Shown here piece after piece: positions 54,451 through 63,875 of a stretch of 64,000 nt of DNA. Position 1 is the first letter of the stretch. Each line of letters begins with the position of its first letter. The position numbers were made by a program, and so were the translations under genes. A model generated the notes under the pieces. The model made no database searches and was not told the origin of the DNA. It was given only the letters and a program-made list of their open reading frames with translations. This stretch comes from Mucilaginibacter sp. 44-25 (lineage in GTDB: Bacteria; Bacteroidota; Bacteroidia; Sphingobacteriales; Sphingobacteriaceae). The stretch spans positions 1 to 64,000 of the forward strand of contig MKTS01000011.1 of NCBI GenBank assembly GCA_001898335.1. Reading direction: 5' to 3'.

Positions 54451-54717
54451 ATGGGAATACAGGTATTAACGGCTGACGACTTGGAGAAATTCCGGGTGCA
54501 GCTAATGACCGATATTGAAAACCTACTTAACACCAAACATCCAAAAAAATGGCTTAAAACCCATGAAGTAATGGAGCTGCTGGGTATTTCTGAAGTTACC
54601 CTTCAACATTTGCGCAACCGAGGTCAAATCCCCTTTAGGAAATTAGGAGGCACTTGCCTCTATAGTGCCGAGGAAATTGATGACTACTTAACTAAATCAA
54701 AATATACTAAGTTATAG
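54451..54717 (+). CDS. Excisionase-like helix-turn-helix protein
   Basis: An 88-residue protein with a MerR/HTH_17-type DNA-binding domain (WLKTHEVMELLGISEVTLQH, then LRNRGQIPFRKLGG). Proteins of this size and fold in Bacteroidetes elements act as excision factors or regulators (Xis, RteA-linked). It is close to the integrase, which fits recombination directionality. Confidence 0.8.
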   Translation: MGIQVLTADDLEKFRVQLMTDIENLLNTKHPKKWLKTHEVMELLGISEVTLQHLRNRGQIPFRKLGGTCLYSAEEIDDYLTKSKYTKL

Positions 54718-54806
54718 GCGTATAATCTGCAATATTCAGAAAAGTAAGTAAAGGCAAATCGGCTGATTTTTTTGATATCTTTACTTTATAACCTTATTGA
54801 TTATAA

Positions 54807-55364
54807 ATGACGAGAATTGGTGATTACTTCAACTTATTGAGCGATATACAGGTGAGCGATTACCGAATATCATTTTTGCCTAAATTTCCGAATGAAGCTC
54901 AGGAATTAGTTTTAGAACATGAGCGGAACGCCTCCCTAAAAATGCAATTGCAGGAAATTGAAAAGGAATTGCATCAGCCCACAATAGAAGGTGAACTGAT
55001 TAGATCAGGATTCATTTATATTTCGAATGGTTTACTTAATAGTTTTAACAATATCAGCAAATGGGGAGGGTATTTTCCTGATCTCGGACAAGGAATGGTC
55101 ATTCGCGGATACTTGTTTGGCAAGATATTAAATGATTACAGTACCGCGCTAAAGTCTGAAGGCAATTACTTTCCTATTGCCAATATCTATATGTCTACTG
55201 TTTCGTGGAATGCTTCACTGCTTGAGGAAGTCATCATTAATATATTTAATAAGCTAAATGATAGCAGTTTTCAATCAAAAATGGATGCTATTAATTTTTA
55301 TGATCAGTTCCGGGAATCGATGCTCATTATAATTCAGGGTCTTAAGGAGGATGGCGTCATATGA
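54807..55364 (+). CDS. Hypothetical partner of the TrlF-like ATPase
   Basis: A 185-residue soluble protein with no known domain. A helical coiled-coil stretch at residues 35-65 (EAQELVLEHERNASLKMQLQ) is followed by a mixed region (FIYISNGLLNSFNNISKWGG). Its stop overlaps the start of the large ATPase by 4 bases, so the two are made together. It may be the regulator or DNA-binding partner of that ATPase. Confidence 0.55.
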   Translation: MTRIGDYFNLLSDIQVSDYRISFLPKFPNEAQELVLEHERNASLKMQLQEIEKELHQPTIEGELIRSGFIYISNGLLNSFNNISKWGGYFPDLGQGMVIRGYLFGKILNDYSTALKSEGNYFPIANIYMSTVSWNASLLEEVIINIFNKLNDSSFQSKMDAINFYDQFRESMLIIIQGLKEDGVI

Positions 55365-58258
55365 ACCCTTATCAGAAAGGTGCTGCGTGGAGAATCTGGG
55401 ATCTTCAGATTCAAACTATTCTTGACGATGGCTACAAATCACTAGCAACCTATTATGAGCCACTTAAAGGACTTGATGCCGAAAAATGGGGGAGCTTCGT
55501 TAGCAGGGTTGGTGGTGAAAGCAATGCTTTATTGTATGATAGTAAAGCCTATTTTGGTAACGACACAATTCCTAAAAATGAACGTTGCGTAAATCATGTC
55601 AGCACATTCTTTGCCTTTCTTGAAATTTATAAACCACATCTTGGCTTAATTGGTATTACAGATCACAATTATCATGACGAAATGTTGTTGGATGAATTCG
55701 CTTCAAAAGCGAAAAATGCAACATGTCAGGTATTGTGTGGTGTTGAAATTAATGTTAGCGGTATTCATATGCTGGTTTATTTCGCCGCGCCTCCATATAG
55801 TAAAACAACCTTTTCAGAAGGTGTGAAGACGTTCCTTTCAAAAATTGGAGTAGATGCACCCAAAACAGGTAATGTTTTAAATGTTTGTAATAAAGCACCA
55901 CAGGATGTTATAAAGGAAATACAAGTCTCCGATGGTATCTTCATTTATCCACATTGCAATTCAGACAATGGGCTTTTTCAGGAGCGCCCGAGAACAGATA
56001 GGACTTTGTTATCTAATATCTTCAATCATTTGCCTGCCATTGTCCTGCAAAGTAACAATAAGGAAAGTATAGAAAAAGTAGCTAATTATATTGCCACCAA
56101 TCCCTCCCTATTTAAATCTAAAGCCATTTTTACTACGGCCTCTGACGCCAGATGTCTCAATGAATATGGTAAAGCAGATAAAGATGGCAACTATCAATGG
56201 ATCAAAGCAGACCCTACTTTTAACGGCTTCAAACAGATTTTATATGAGCCTACGTCGAGAGTACGTATTGAAAAAGAGCGGCCGGAAGATAAACAGGATT
56301 ACTTGGTAATTGACAACGTTAGATTTATTGGTAAGGCAACCGACATAACTTTTCCCCAAGCTAAGATTGAGGTTAACGATAAACTGAACGCTATTATTGG
56401 AGGTAAGTCGTCTGGAAAATCCATCTTACTTTATTATATCGCTAAAACGATTGACTCTAAACAGGTTAGTCATAAAATTGCGGATTCTAAATTGGATCTG
56501 GCCTATGATTTTGAAAAAGAACCGGAATTTGATTTTGAGGTAAAGTGGAAAGATGGAGAAACCTTTACACTAAAAAATAACACACAGGAAAAGTCTCGCC
56601 AGATCACCTACGTACCGCAGATGTATATCAATTACCTGGCTGAGAAAGGCGGCCAATCTGAGCTTCGGAAATTGATTCAGGAAATCCTGGAGCAAAAACC
56701 CGAATTTAAGGTGCTCTATGACGCTCAAGTAGTAATTGTAACTGAAAACAAAGTAAAGTTGACGGCGGCGATTGAAACTTATTTTCAGATTAGGGAACAG
56801 TTAAAAGCAAACGCAGCGAGTATCCGCTCTAAGGGGGACAAAAAAGCAAGGGAAGAAAATATTAGGCAAAAAATTGAAGAAATTGACGCGCTTCGCAAAA
56901 GCTCGGGGTTTACGCCAGAGGAGGAAACGAGATATCAGGAACTAAGGACTTTGCAAAGCATTTATTCTTCCCGTTTTACAAACCTCACCGGCTTTAAACA
57001 AACGTATGAAAGTGATTATGTAAACCATCTAACAACATTAAAAACTAATATTGGACCATCTTTAAATAATATTCATATTAACACGGTTGCTAAATTTCTC
57101 AGAGTAAGTTTCCTTGGTGAATTCATCAGCAAAGAGATTTTAAGTGATAATAAGCGCATCAATGACCTATTAGATGAATTGATTGCCAAGGCAAGGCGAA
57201 GAATAGAAAAGGTAGATGATCTTTTGGTTCTAAACGATGAGAGGCTGGCCTACTTTAGGGGTTTGATATCTCCCTATCTTCAAAGAATTAAAAACCAGGA
57301 GAAACTTGATGAGCTCAATGAGGTAATAAGCCAGGAGCAACTTGTGTTGGATGAAATTGCGGGTTTTGAGACGACAAGAAGCACTTTATTGGATAGCCAG
57401 GTAACGGCAAAAAAAGATTTTTTAAAGGCATACGAAAATATCTTTGAATCTTATAAAGCTATTGCCGATACCGTAAATTCCAACCCTGATTTTAGTAATA
57501 TAAGCATTGAAAAAGGCATTATCCTATCATCAAAAGTCGTTTTCAATATTTCAAAATTCCGTGAAAATATTATTAGTCTAATTAATAGCCAGGGCTATTT
57601 AAGTAGTAAGATTGGTACTTTCATTAATGGCGACAATAACTTTATCTATGATGAAGCAACCCATCTTCAAAGCATAGAGTTGTTTTTTGAAAAAATATTA
57701 AATTATGAGTCAAGCGGTATCAAATTTAATGCAGGAGGTGACGTACCGACAGTTGCCAAAAAATTATTTCAGGACTTTTTTATAGTCAAATATGAATTGT
57801 CTCAAAATCAAGAAAGCATCCTTAAAATGTCTCCCGGGAAAAAGGGAATGATTTTGCTCTTTTTAATTTTGCATCTTAGTAATGCCGCTTATCCGATTTT
57901 AATTGATCAGCCAGAAGATAACTTGGATAACCGTACGGTTTACAAGGAATTAAAAGAGTTCATAAAAGAAAAAAAGATAACACGACAGATCATTATTGTT
58001 ACCCATAACGCGAATTTGGTGGTACCTACCGACGCTGAAAATATTATAATAGCAAATCAGAATGGTCAGGATAACAGTAAGGACAATGAAAAATATCGAT
58101 TTGAATATATAACGGGCTCTCTGGAGAATTCATTTGAAAATACCTCAGCAATTGGTATACTAAATCAAATGGGAGTTAAAGAGCACGTATGTGATATCTT
58201 GGAAGGAGGTAGTGATGCGTTCATGGAAAGAGAATTGAAGTACAATTTAAAGGAATGA
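55361..58258 (+). CDS. TrlF-like protein: PHP-type domain plus SMC-like ATPase
   Basis: A 965-residue protein. The N-terminal third is a PHP-like phosphoesterase domain (GITDHNYHD near 98, LCGVEINVSG, YPHCNSDNG near 196, ASDAR near 261). It then enters an SMC/RecN-like ATPase with Walker A IIGGKSSGKS (about 345-354), a long coiled-coil, signature SPGKKG, Walker B LIDQPEDNLDNR (about 847-858) and a final His-rich switch VTHNAN. The layout matches the TrlF family of AAA-like ATPases. Anti-phage defence is a reasonable but unproven role, supported by its place as cargo beside the integrase. Confidence 0.8.
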   Translation: MNPYQKGAAWRIWDLQIQTILDDGYKSLATYYEPLKGLDAEKWGSFVSRVGGESNALLYDSKAYFGNDTIPKNERCVNHVSTFFAFLEIYKPHLGLIGITDHNYHDEMLLDEFASKAKNATCQVLCGVEINVSGIHMLVYFAAPPYSKTTFSEGVKTFLSKIGVDAPKTGNVLNVCNKAPQDVIKEIQVSDGIFIYPHCNSDNGLFQERPRTDRTLLSNIFNHLPAIVLQSNNKESIEKVANYIATNPSLFKSKAIFTTASDARCLNEYGKADKDGNYQWIKADPTFNGFKQILYEPTSRVRIEKERPEDKQDYLVIDNVRFIGKATDITFPQAKIEVNDKLNAIIGGKSSGKSILLYYIAKTIDSKQVSHKIADSKLDLAYDFEKEPEFDFEVKWKDGETFTLKNNTQEKSRQITYVPQMYINYLAEKGGQSELRKLIQEILEQKPEFKVLYDAQVVIVTENKVKLTAAIETYFQIREQLKANAASIRSKGDKKAREENIRQKIEEIDALRKSSGFTPEEETRYQELRTLQSIYSSRFTNLTGFKQTYESDYVNHLTTLKTNIGPSLNNIHINTVAKFLRVSFLGEFISKEILSDNKRINDLLDELIAKARRRIEKVDDLLVLNDERLAYFRGLISPYLQRIKNQEKLDELNEVISQEQLVLDEIAGFETTRSTLLDSQVTAKKDFLKAYENIFESYKAIADTVNSNPDFSNISIEKGIILSSKVVFNISKFRENIISLINSQGYLSSKIGTFINGDNNFIYDEATHLQSIELFFEKILNYESSGIKFNAGGDVPTVAKKLFQDFFIVKYELSQNQESILKMSPGKKGMILLFLILHLSNAAYPILIDQPEDNLDNRTVYKELKEFIKEKKITRQIIIVTHNANLVVPTDAENIIIANQNGQDNSKDNEKYRFEYITGSLENSFENTSAIGILNQMGVKEHVCDILEGGSDAFMERELKYNLKE

Positions 58259-58298
58259 TTTATATGTGCTAACATAAAAATATCAAGTTGTGATTATT

Positions 58299-59579
58299 CT
58301 ATTTCAGGCTGCTTTTTTGCTTAACAATTAGAGCTGAATTTATTGCATTAGTAATAATACTGTCTTCAATATCGTCAAGATAAGTCCTCGTTTGCTTTTC
58401 AGTTTCATGCCCCATAGCTTCCTGTATTATTTTTATATCGACATCAGCTTCATTTAAGTGGCTAGCAAAGCCATGACGAAGCGCATTTGATGTGAATTTT
58501 TTGTGCCAGCCAATTGCTGAAGCCATCGCTTTTGAATCTTCATTAAAATCTTTTAATGCAGAATCAATTCTGGCATCAATTTTTTTCGAGGTATCATGTT
58601 CCTTCAAAATAAATGGGAATACATAACCGGCATCTGATTGATTTGGCAGTTTTTTAAAAATTTCAAGAATCTCCAACGCGACAGGATGAAGTTCAAAATC
58701 ATAATGTCTTTTATTTTTTGTCCGTTTGTATGTCAAGCCATTGTTTTGAATATCATCCCACTTTAGCCTCACTATATCGTTAAAGTTCATTCCACGAGCA
58801 TAATACATAAATTGCATTATCAAATGAGATTTGTAGATCCGGGTTTCCTTGGCAGGTTTTAAATTCAGGAGTCTTTGCCAATAATCAGCTTTGATAGACC
58901 TTTTCTTGGTCCTTATTTTCTTGTATGCCTTGAACTTAATATATTGCTTAGGATGATGGTCTTTTGTACAAAGCCCGTCAAGAATGGCAAGATTCCAAAT
59001 TCTATAATATGTCCTTAAATAGTTACTGATTGTTGACTCTGCTTTACCGGTTAATTGTTTCTCATAAGCTTCATGGTCGGCCTTAGTAAATGCAAGAAAC
59101 ATCTTATCCTTTTCCTTCAACAACTTTTTTAAAGTAAGATTAAAATTATAAAAAACATCCGCATAGCCATGATTATCAACTCCCCGATAATTATCCTCTA
59201 TCATTTTCGTATAAGCCATAATCTTATTTGGCTTATCTGCTACCGCAATTATTCTCTCCTTGCTGTTAAGGGTTGTTTTGATTTCTATAGGAGTGATATT
59301 CCGTCCTCCTTTCTCCGCAAGCTTCATTTCAAAGCCGATGTCTTCCAACATTACGTCAATTCTCGCGGCTAATTCTTTATATCTAGGGTGACTGGTCAAT
59401 GGATAAGCTTTTTCGCTATCCCAGTTCTCGACAGACGAACTAAAGCCGGTTGCCATATAAGTCCGCACTCTGTTGTGGGTCATTTTGATTCTAACCTCAT
59501 GCTCACCTGCAATTTGATTCTTATCATTTTCCTGAATTTCTTTATAAATCCAAAGAAATGGTGTTATGCCTATTTTCAT
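58299..59579 (-). CDS. Tyrosine recombinase (site-specific integrase)
   Basis: A 426-residue integrase of the phage/ICE type. The SAM-like N-terminal arm and core DNA-binding region precede the catalytic domain: Arg262 (YARGMNFNDIVRLKW), Arg368-His369 (ALRHGFAS), His391 (AMGHE) and the nucleophile Tyr400 (TRTYLDD). The first catalytic His of the usual HxxR box is Asn365 (SNALRH), a variation seen in related proteins. It faces away from the tRNA fragment at 59739-59780, and should insert the element there and cut it out again. Confidence 0.95.
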   Translation of the reverse strand: MKIGITPFLWIYKEIQENDKNQIAGEHEVRIKMTHNRVRTYMATGFSSSVENWDSEKAYPLTSHPRYKELAARIDVMLEDIGFEMKLAEKGGRNITPIEIKTTLNSKERIIAVADKPNKIMAYTKMIEDNYRGVDNHGYADVFYNFNLTLKKLLKEKDKMFLAFTKADHEAYEKQLTGKAESTISNYLRTYYRIWNLAILDGLCTKDHHPKQYIKFKAYKKIRTKKRSIKADYWQRLLNLKPAKETRIYKSHLIMQFMYYARGMNFNDIVRLKWDDIQNNGLTYKRTKNKRHYDFELHPVALEILEIFKKLPNQSDAGYVFPFILKEHDTSKKIDARIDSALKDFNEDSKAMASAIGWHKKFTSNALRHGFASHLNEADVDIKIIQEAMGHETEKQTRTYLDDIEDSIITNAINSALIVKQKSSLK

Positions 59580-59738
59580 TTTATTATTTTACTTTTGCCC
59601 GGGTAACACTCAGGTAACACAAAAGTACTTAAATGCTCTTATAAAAACAAGAACTAAAACAAGAAAATTCAACATAATATACTGTTAATTAAGTAGTTGG
59701 ATGAAATTCATAACTATCGATAATTTCTAAAATCACTG

Positions 59739-59780
59739 ATGGCATGCAAGAGGTCATCGGTTCGACTCCGATATTCTCCA
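59739..59780 (+). other. attR: displaced 3' part of tRNA-Ala(GGC)
   Basis: The sequence ATGGCATGCAAGAGG, then TCATCGGTTCGACTCCGA and TATTCTCCA matches the anticodon loop (GGC), variable region, T-arm and acceptor strand of Bacteroidota tRNA-Ala. The 5' half (D-arm and anticodon 5' stem) is absent. It is 159 bases from the integrase start and is followed by a terminator, so this is the end left by integration into the anticodon loop. The intact tRNA should be at the other end of the element, outside the window. Confidence 0.8.
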
Positions 59781-59790
59781 CTCTTTTCGC

Positions 59791-59833
59791 AAAATCCGCC
59801 GAATTTCGCATGAAATCGGCGGATTTTCTTTTT
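59791..59833 (+). terminator. Terminator of the original tRNA-Ala transcript
   Basis: A long stem (AAAATCCGCCGA...TCGGCGGATTTT, with one bulged A) and a T-run, 11 bases after the tRNA 3' end. It is most likely the chromosomal tRNA terminator, which places the right element boundary just before it. Confidence 0.85.
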
Positions 59834-60116
59834 CACGTACAGTCTTTAATTGTAATGCTGCCATTATGTACGTGTAAATTCAGAAATTATCGAATAATTT
59901 TATACCAAAAATTTAAGTATTGCTAAAGAGGTAGAACGAGATTCACTTTATAGTGCAATTTCGCTGAGTGTGCCCATTCCTCATATAAGTTTCGTAGTTC
60001 ACCACGGATCTTTGAGAATTACAACCGTTTTTAAAGCAATACTTGGAGGGATAAATATGGGGTTTTTAGTTCCCATATTTGCAAGCTTAAATCATTTATT
60101 GTGTATCTTTTATGCT

Positions 60117-60893
60117 ATGACACAGGTAGATTTGAAACTAAAAACTTTACGGGTTAATTTAAGAAAATATGGTAAAATCATAGCTAAGGATGTTGCTTAT
60201 AGATACCACCCAGCAACTGAACCTAAGGAAGAAATATGCGTTTTCTGCAGTTCTACATCAAATATAACAAAGGAACATGTTCTACCAAAATGGTTAATCG
60301 AAACAGAATTACATAACACTATGACGTCAGTTGTAAACAAACAAACCGTTATTTACAACAGGGCGTTAGTACCAGCATGTTCAGAATGCAATAATTCTAT
60401 ACTTGCGTTTATTGAGAAACACATTATTAGAGCGATTCAAAACATGGATGTATTTAACGATTGCAGCAATTATGATGTATGCAATATTATTCGCTGGCTG
60501 GAAATAATTGATTACAAATTACAAGTTCTTGACTGTCGTCGTAAATACATTAAATATGGAAATTCTGAATATGACCATGATTGGGGGAAATTCCCGGTTT
60601 CAATGATGAGACATTTTCTTACTATGAATCCTTGGAAATCATATAGTTGGCTTCGTAATTCCCAACGCCGTATAACAATAAAGGAAAAAATAGATGGCTT
60701 AAATTCATTTGTTGTAATAAGGCCTTGTGTCCCTAACTTTTATTTTTTTAACCTTCCAAACGAATATATTTTCCTAAGTTTTCCAACATGCCGGATTGCA
60801 ATTTTTTATTTTTTTAAAAAACGGTATAAGTATTATGAATATGCTGCCGCAGAAGCTTTAGATATTATAAAAAAGGTAATTGAGTCAGATTAA
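60117..60893 (+). CDS. HNH-like zinc-binding protein
   Basis: A 258-residue protein. An HNH-type zinc site is visible: C41VFC44, then KEHVLPKWL (Glu53-His54) and C88SEC91NN. HNH folds are usually nucleases, often in defence or intron-like elements. The C-terminal 130 residues are aromatic and unfamiliar. I start at the ATG at 60117; the frame opens at 59970 but its first residues look unlike a protein N-terminus. It is the first gene after attR. The 297 bases after it (60894-61190) hold no gene. Confidence 0.55.
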   Translation: MTQVDLKLKTLRVNLRKYGKIIAKDVAYRYHPATEPKEEICVFCSSTSNITKEHVLPKWLIETELHNTMTSVVNKQTVIYNRALVPACSECNNSILAFIEKHIIRAIQNMDVFNDCSNYDVCNIIRWLEIIDYKLQVLDCRRKYIKYGNSEYDHDWGKFPVSMMRHFLTMNPWKSYSWLRNSQRRITIKEKIDGLNSFVVIRPCVPNFYFFNLPNEYIFLSFPTCRIAIFYFFKKRYKYYEYAAAEALDIIKKVIESD

Positions 60894-61190
60894 AAATATT
60901 TATTAGGCTGTAATTAAAGCTGATCTTATCAAATCATTTACAAATCGGTTCGTTAAATACCCCGCCAATTTCAAAAAAGTAGAAGACAACTTCTTTTCAC
61001 AATTAAGCCGGATTCTGATACAATAAGTTAGTTTTTTGTCGTAACAAGTCATTTAGATCAATTTACCACACTGCGCTTCTGGCATACATTTAAATAATTT
61101 TTCCCATCTGGAAGTATTATTTCCCATCTCGCAAATGTCAACTTCAGTTTTTATTTAGAATTGATACTTTATTTCGCATAAAAATAGAGG

Positions 61191-62207
61191 ATGTTGTATG
61201 CGCTTTTTTTTATAATTGCTATAGTGGCTTTTGGCCTTAGCGCCGTATGCGGTGGCGGCGCCAGCTTTATATTGCTACCTTTTCTGGGCATTATTTTACC
61301 TGCGGCCCAAGTGCCGGCTGCTATGTCTGTAGGGTCGGCGGCAAGCAGCGTTTCGCGGCTGTTGATCTTTAAAAAGCACATCCGGTGGGATATTGTTATG
61401 CGTTTTGTACCGCCTGCATTACCCGCTGTTTGGTTAGGGGCCAAATTGTTAAGCAGCATTAACCCCGCTTGGATGGAATTTGTGATCGGGCTGTTTTTGG
61501 TCATTAACGTTCCGTTTATATTTAAAAAAGACGCCCCATCCCAAAAAAAGCGATCGAAGTGGATACTGCCTGTAATTGGTTTGGCTACAGGTTTTATTTC
61601 AGGACTAACTGGCGCTGTAGGTCTATTATTTAACCGCTTTTATCTTAATTACGGCCTCAGTAAGGAACAAATTATTGCTACCCGGGCGGCAAATGAACTA
61701 CTATTGCATTTGGTTAAAATTATACTTTATGGAGCTTTTGGACTGCTTACCATGCAATCAGCGTGGGCAGGATTGCTTATTTCCGTTGCGGCGGTAGTTT
61801 CGGCATGGTGCACAAAAAAACTTTTATTATTATTTACAGAGCAGGGGTTCAGGCGAACCGGTTTCACAGCTATGGTACTTTCGGGCGTGTTGATGCTTGC
61901 CAGCTCAATACAAACCTTACGCACCAAAGAAAATGTAAAACTTGGGTTTACCTGGATTGAGCAAGGTATGGAAGCCCAATTAGCTACTAAACAACAGCGC
62001 TATGCTGTTGAATTAAGCCTTAGTGAGGGAATAGAACTGGAACGTGCCATTAAACTTACAGACCTTCCCTTCGCAACACAACAACAGATTTCCCGACTTG
62101 CGCAAAACGCCCGTATCATGCTTATTGAAGAAGTCTTGGGCTGGGGCAGCCGCTCCTACGAGTTATATGTAAAGAGAAACGGACAATTGATCAAATATGA
62201 TTTTTAA
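61191..62207 (+). CDS. TauE/SafE-family sulfite exporter-like permease with extra C-terminal domain
   Basis: A 338-residue membrane protein with about seven to eight helices (residues 1-245) of the TauE/SafE type: an early GLSAVCGGGASFILLPFLG stretch and the internal repeat GFISGLTGAVGLLFN. These carry sulfonate or sulfite-type anions. A soluble tail of about 90 residues (about 250-338) is unusual for the family. It lies on the chromosomal side of attR. Confidence 0.85.
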   Translation: MLYALFFIIAIVAFGLSAVCGGGASFILLPFLGIILPAAQVPAAMSVGSAASSVSRLLIFKKHIRWDIVMRFVPPALPAVWLGAKLLSSINPAWMEFVIGLFLVINVPFIFKKDAPSQKKRSKWILPVIGLATGFISGLTGAVGLLFNRFYLNYGLSKEQIIATRAANELLLHLVKIILYGAFGLLTMQSAWAGLLISVAAVVSAWCTKKLLLLFTEQGFRRTGFTAMVLSGVLMLASSIQTLRTKENVKLGFTWIEQGMEAQLATKQQRYAVELSLSEGIELERAIKLTDLPFATQQQISRLAQNARIMLIEEVLGWGSRSYELYVKRNGQLIKYDF

Positions 62208-62233
62208 TAATCAATCTCCTGAAAAAGAAATGC

Positions 62234-62521
62234 TTAGTTCAGCACAATTTTATCGAAGTAAATTTCGGGCAGCATTAGGATGCCTTTTTCACCACAGTCT
62301 GTTTCAATCACATGTATGTACTGGTAGTTGTTACACAACTGGTCATAAATCTGGTCAACCAGTTTAACAGTGAAGGAAGTCTTATCGGCAACAGCGTTGC
62401 TTTGTAAGCACATTACGGTGTTTTTACTTTTCAGGGCAAAATCATAAATGTAGCCCTCAGAATGCAATTGGGTAAGCCTGCTGGTGAGCGTACTGCTCAC
62501 TCTTTTCTTTGTACTGTTCAT
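62234..62521 (-). CDS. Small hypothetical protein, 95 aa
   Basis: A 95-residue soluble protein (TSRLTQLHSEGYIYDFALKS, later VIETDCGEKGILMLPEIYFD). The pattern is like small Sphingobacteriaceae proteins often mislabelled phosphoribosylpyrophosphate synthetase; it has no such catalytic motif. Function unknown. Confidence 0.5.
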   Translation of the reverse strand: MNSTKKRVSSTLTSRLTQLHSEGYIYDFALKSKNTVMCLQSNAVADKTSFTVKLVDQIYDQLCNNYQYIHVIETDCGEKGILMLPEIYFDKIVLN

Positions 62522-62637
62522 GATGTAAAACGGATTTACTAAATATCAGCAAATATTAATCCAATGTTACATTAACGAGCTAACAATCAAACTATTGCCA
62601 AACGCTGCAAAAAGTAATCTTATTTTACCCCAATTAT

Positions 62638-62991
62638 TTAAATGGTTATAAATAGAGAGCTACGCGCTGCCGGCTTTACATTTCTGCTTCTATGCCCTTT
62701 GCCTGTAATGTCTTCCATCAAAAGTATGTCACCATTCTCAAAGATCCGCTTTTCGCCTGTTGATGTTTCAATTTCCACTGCCCCGTCCAATAACACCACA
62801 TACTGCCTTTGAGGTGCCGTATGCAAATCATCGTAAGCCGGAGACACCTTCCGAAACATGAGTTCCTTAACCGGTAATTTTTCGGAAAGGTAGCCTATTG
62901 CCCCTTTGTCTGTAAGCGGATAATAAAGGTCTTGAAAATGACTGTCGCCAAACTCATCAGCAAATACCCTGGTTACTTTAAATGTTTCCAT
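62638..62991 (-). CDS. Cupin-domain protein
   Basis: A 117-residue single cupin fold. The first motif is degenerate (TAPQRQYVVLLDGAVEIE) and the second runs FENGDILLMEDITGKGHRSRN, where GKGH supplies a likely metal His. It may bind a small ligand or metal, reaction unknown. It is downstream of the alpha/beta hydrolase on the same strand but separated from it by a terminator. Confidence 0.85.
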   Translation of the reverse strand: METFKVTRVFADEFGDSHFQDLYYPLTDKGAIGYLSEKLPVKELMFRKVSPAYDDLHTAPQRQYVVLLDGAVEIETSTGEKRIFENGDILLMEDITGKGHRSRNVKPAARSSLFITI

Positions 62992-63010
62992 ACAATGAAA
63001 GTACTTATAA

Positions 63011-63044
63011 AAACAAAGGGCGCCTTACGCACCCTTTGTTTTTT
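63011..63044. terminator. Bidirectional rho-independent terminator
   Basis: A 13-position stem (63011-63023, AAACAAAGGG start, with 63029-63041, one wobble) with T-runs in both directions. It ends the alpha/beta hydrolase gene before the cupin gene on the minus strand. Confidence 0.85.
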
Positions 63045-63056
63045 ACGCTGATATTA

Positions 63057-63875
63057 TCAGGATTGTATGAATGCTAAAATATCGGCATTTATAGTAGCAG
63101 CCTCAGTAGTAGGCATACCATGCGGAAAACCCGGATAAGTGATCAGCTTACCGTTTTTTAATAATTTGATCGCTTTTTTTGCCGAGTTATCAATAGGTAC
63201 TATCTGGTCGTCTTCGCCGTGTAATACCAATACCGGGATATCTACACTTTTAAGGTCTTCGGTAAAATCCGTTTCTGAGAAAGCCTTTATGCCGTCATGA
63301 TGAGCAAGCACACTGCCCATCATACCCTGCCTCCACCAGTTTTTACGGATGCCTTCAGAAGCTTTCGCTCCTTCGCGGTTATAACCATAGAACGGGATGG
63401 TAAAGTCTTCAAAATATTGCGGCCTGTTAAAAGCGGTACCCTGGCGTATCTCATCAAAAACTGACATTGGTACACCATCCGGATTGGCTTCGGTTTGCAG
63501 CATCAGCGGGGTAACCGCGCTGATAAGTACAGCTTTGCTTACAATACCTTTACCGTATTTGGCTACATACCTGATCACCTCGCCACCACCTGTTGAGTGG
63601 CCTACATGTATGGCATCCTTAAGACCCAAAAAATCATAAAGCTCAGCAGCGTCGTTCACATAGGTTTCCATGTCATTACCGGTTGCCGTTTGTGTTGAAC
63701 GACCGTGACCACGGCGGTCATGTGCTATTACACGGTAACCTTTTTGCGAGAAAAACATCATTTGCGCGTCCCAGTCATCGCTGGATAATGGCCATCCATG
63801 ATGAAACACAATGGGTTGCCCTTTTCCCCAGTCTTTGTAATAGATCTCGGTACCGTCTTTAGTTGTAAATTTCAT
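63057..63875 (-). CDS. Alpha/beta hydrolase (non-haem chloroperoxidase-like)
   Basis: A 272-residue alpha/beta hydrolase, very close to the bacterial chloroperoxidase/esterase group. The catalytic triad is Ser94 (HVGHSTGG), Asp222 or 223 (LHGEDDQIVP) and His252 (GFPHGMP), and the oxyanion HHGW (26-28) is present. Such enzymes hydrolyse esters and may have perhydrolase activity with peroxide. The last 125 bases of the window before its start contain no further gene. Confidence 0.93.
   Translation of the reverse strand: MKFTTKDGTEIYYKDWGKGQPIVFHHGWPLSSDDWDAQMMFFSQKGYRVIAHDRRGHGRSTQTATGNDMETYVNDAAELYDFLGLKDAIHVGHSTGGGEVIRYVAKYGKGIVSKAVLISAVTPLMLQTEANPDGVPMSVFDEIRQGTAFNRPQYFEDFTIPFYGYNREGAKASEGIRKNWWRQGMMGSVLAHHDGIKAFSETDFTEDLKSVDIPVLVLHGEDDQIVPIDNSAKKAIKLLKNGKLITYPGFPHGMPTTEAATINADILAFIQS

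Noticed and set aside
59739..59780. Complete tRNA gene
   Set aside because: Only the anticodon loop, T-arm and 3' acceptor strand are present; the D-arm and 5' acceptor are missing.
61081..61135. Short direct repeat TTTCCCATCT near 61100
   Set aside because: Two short copies in an AT-rich spacer; could easily be chance and has no context.
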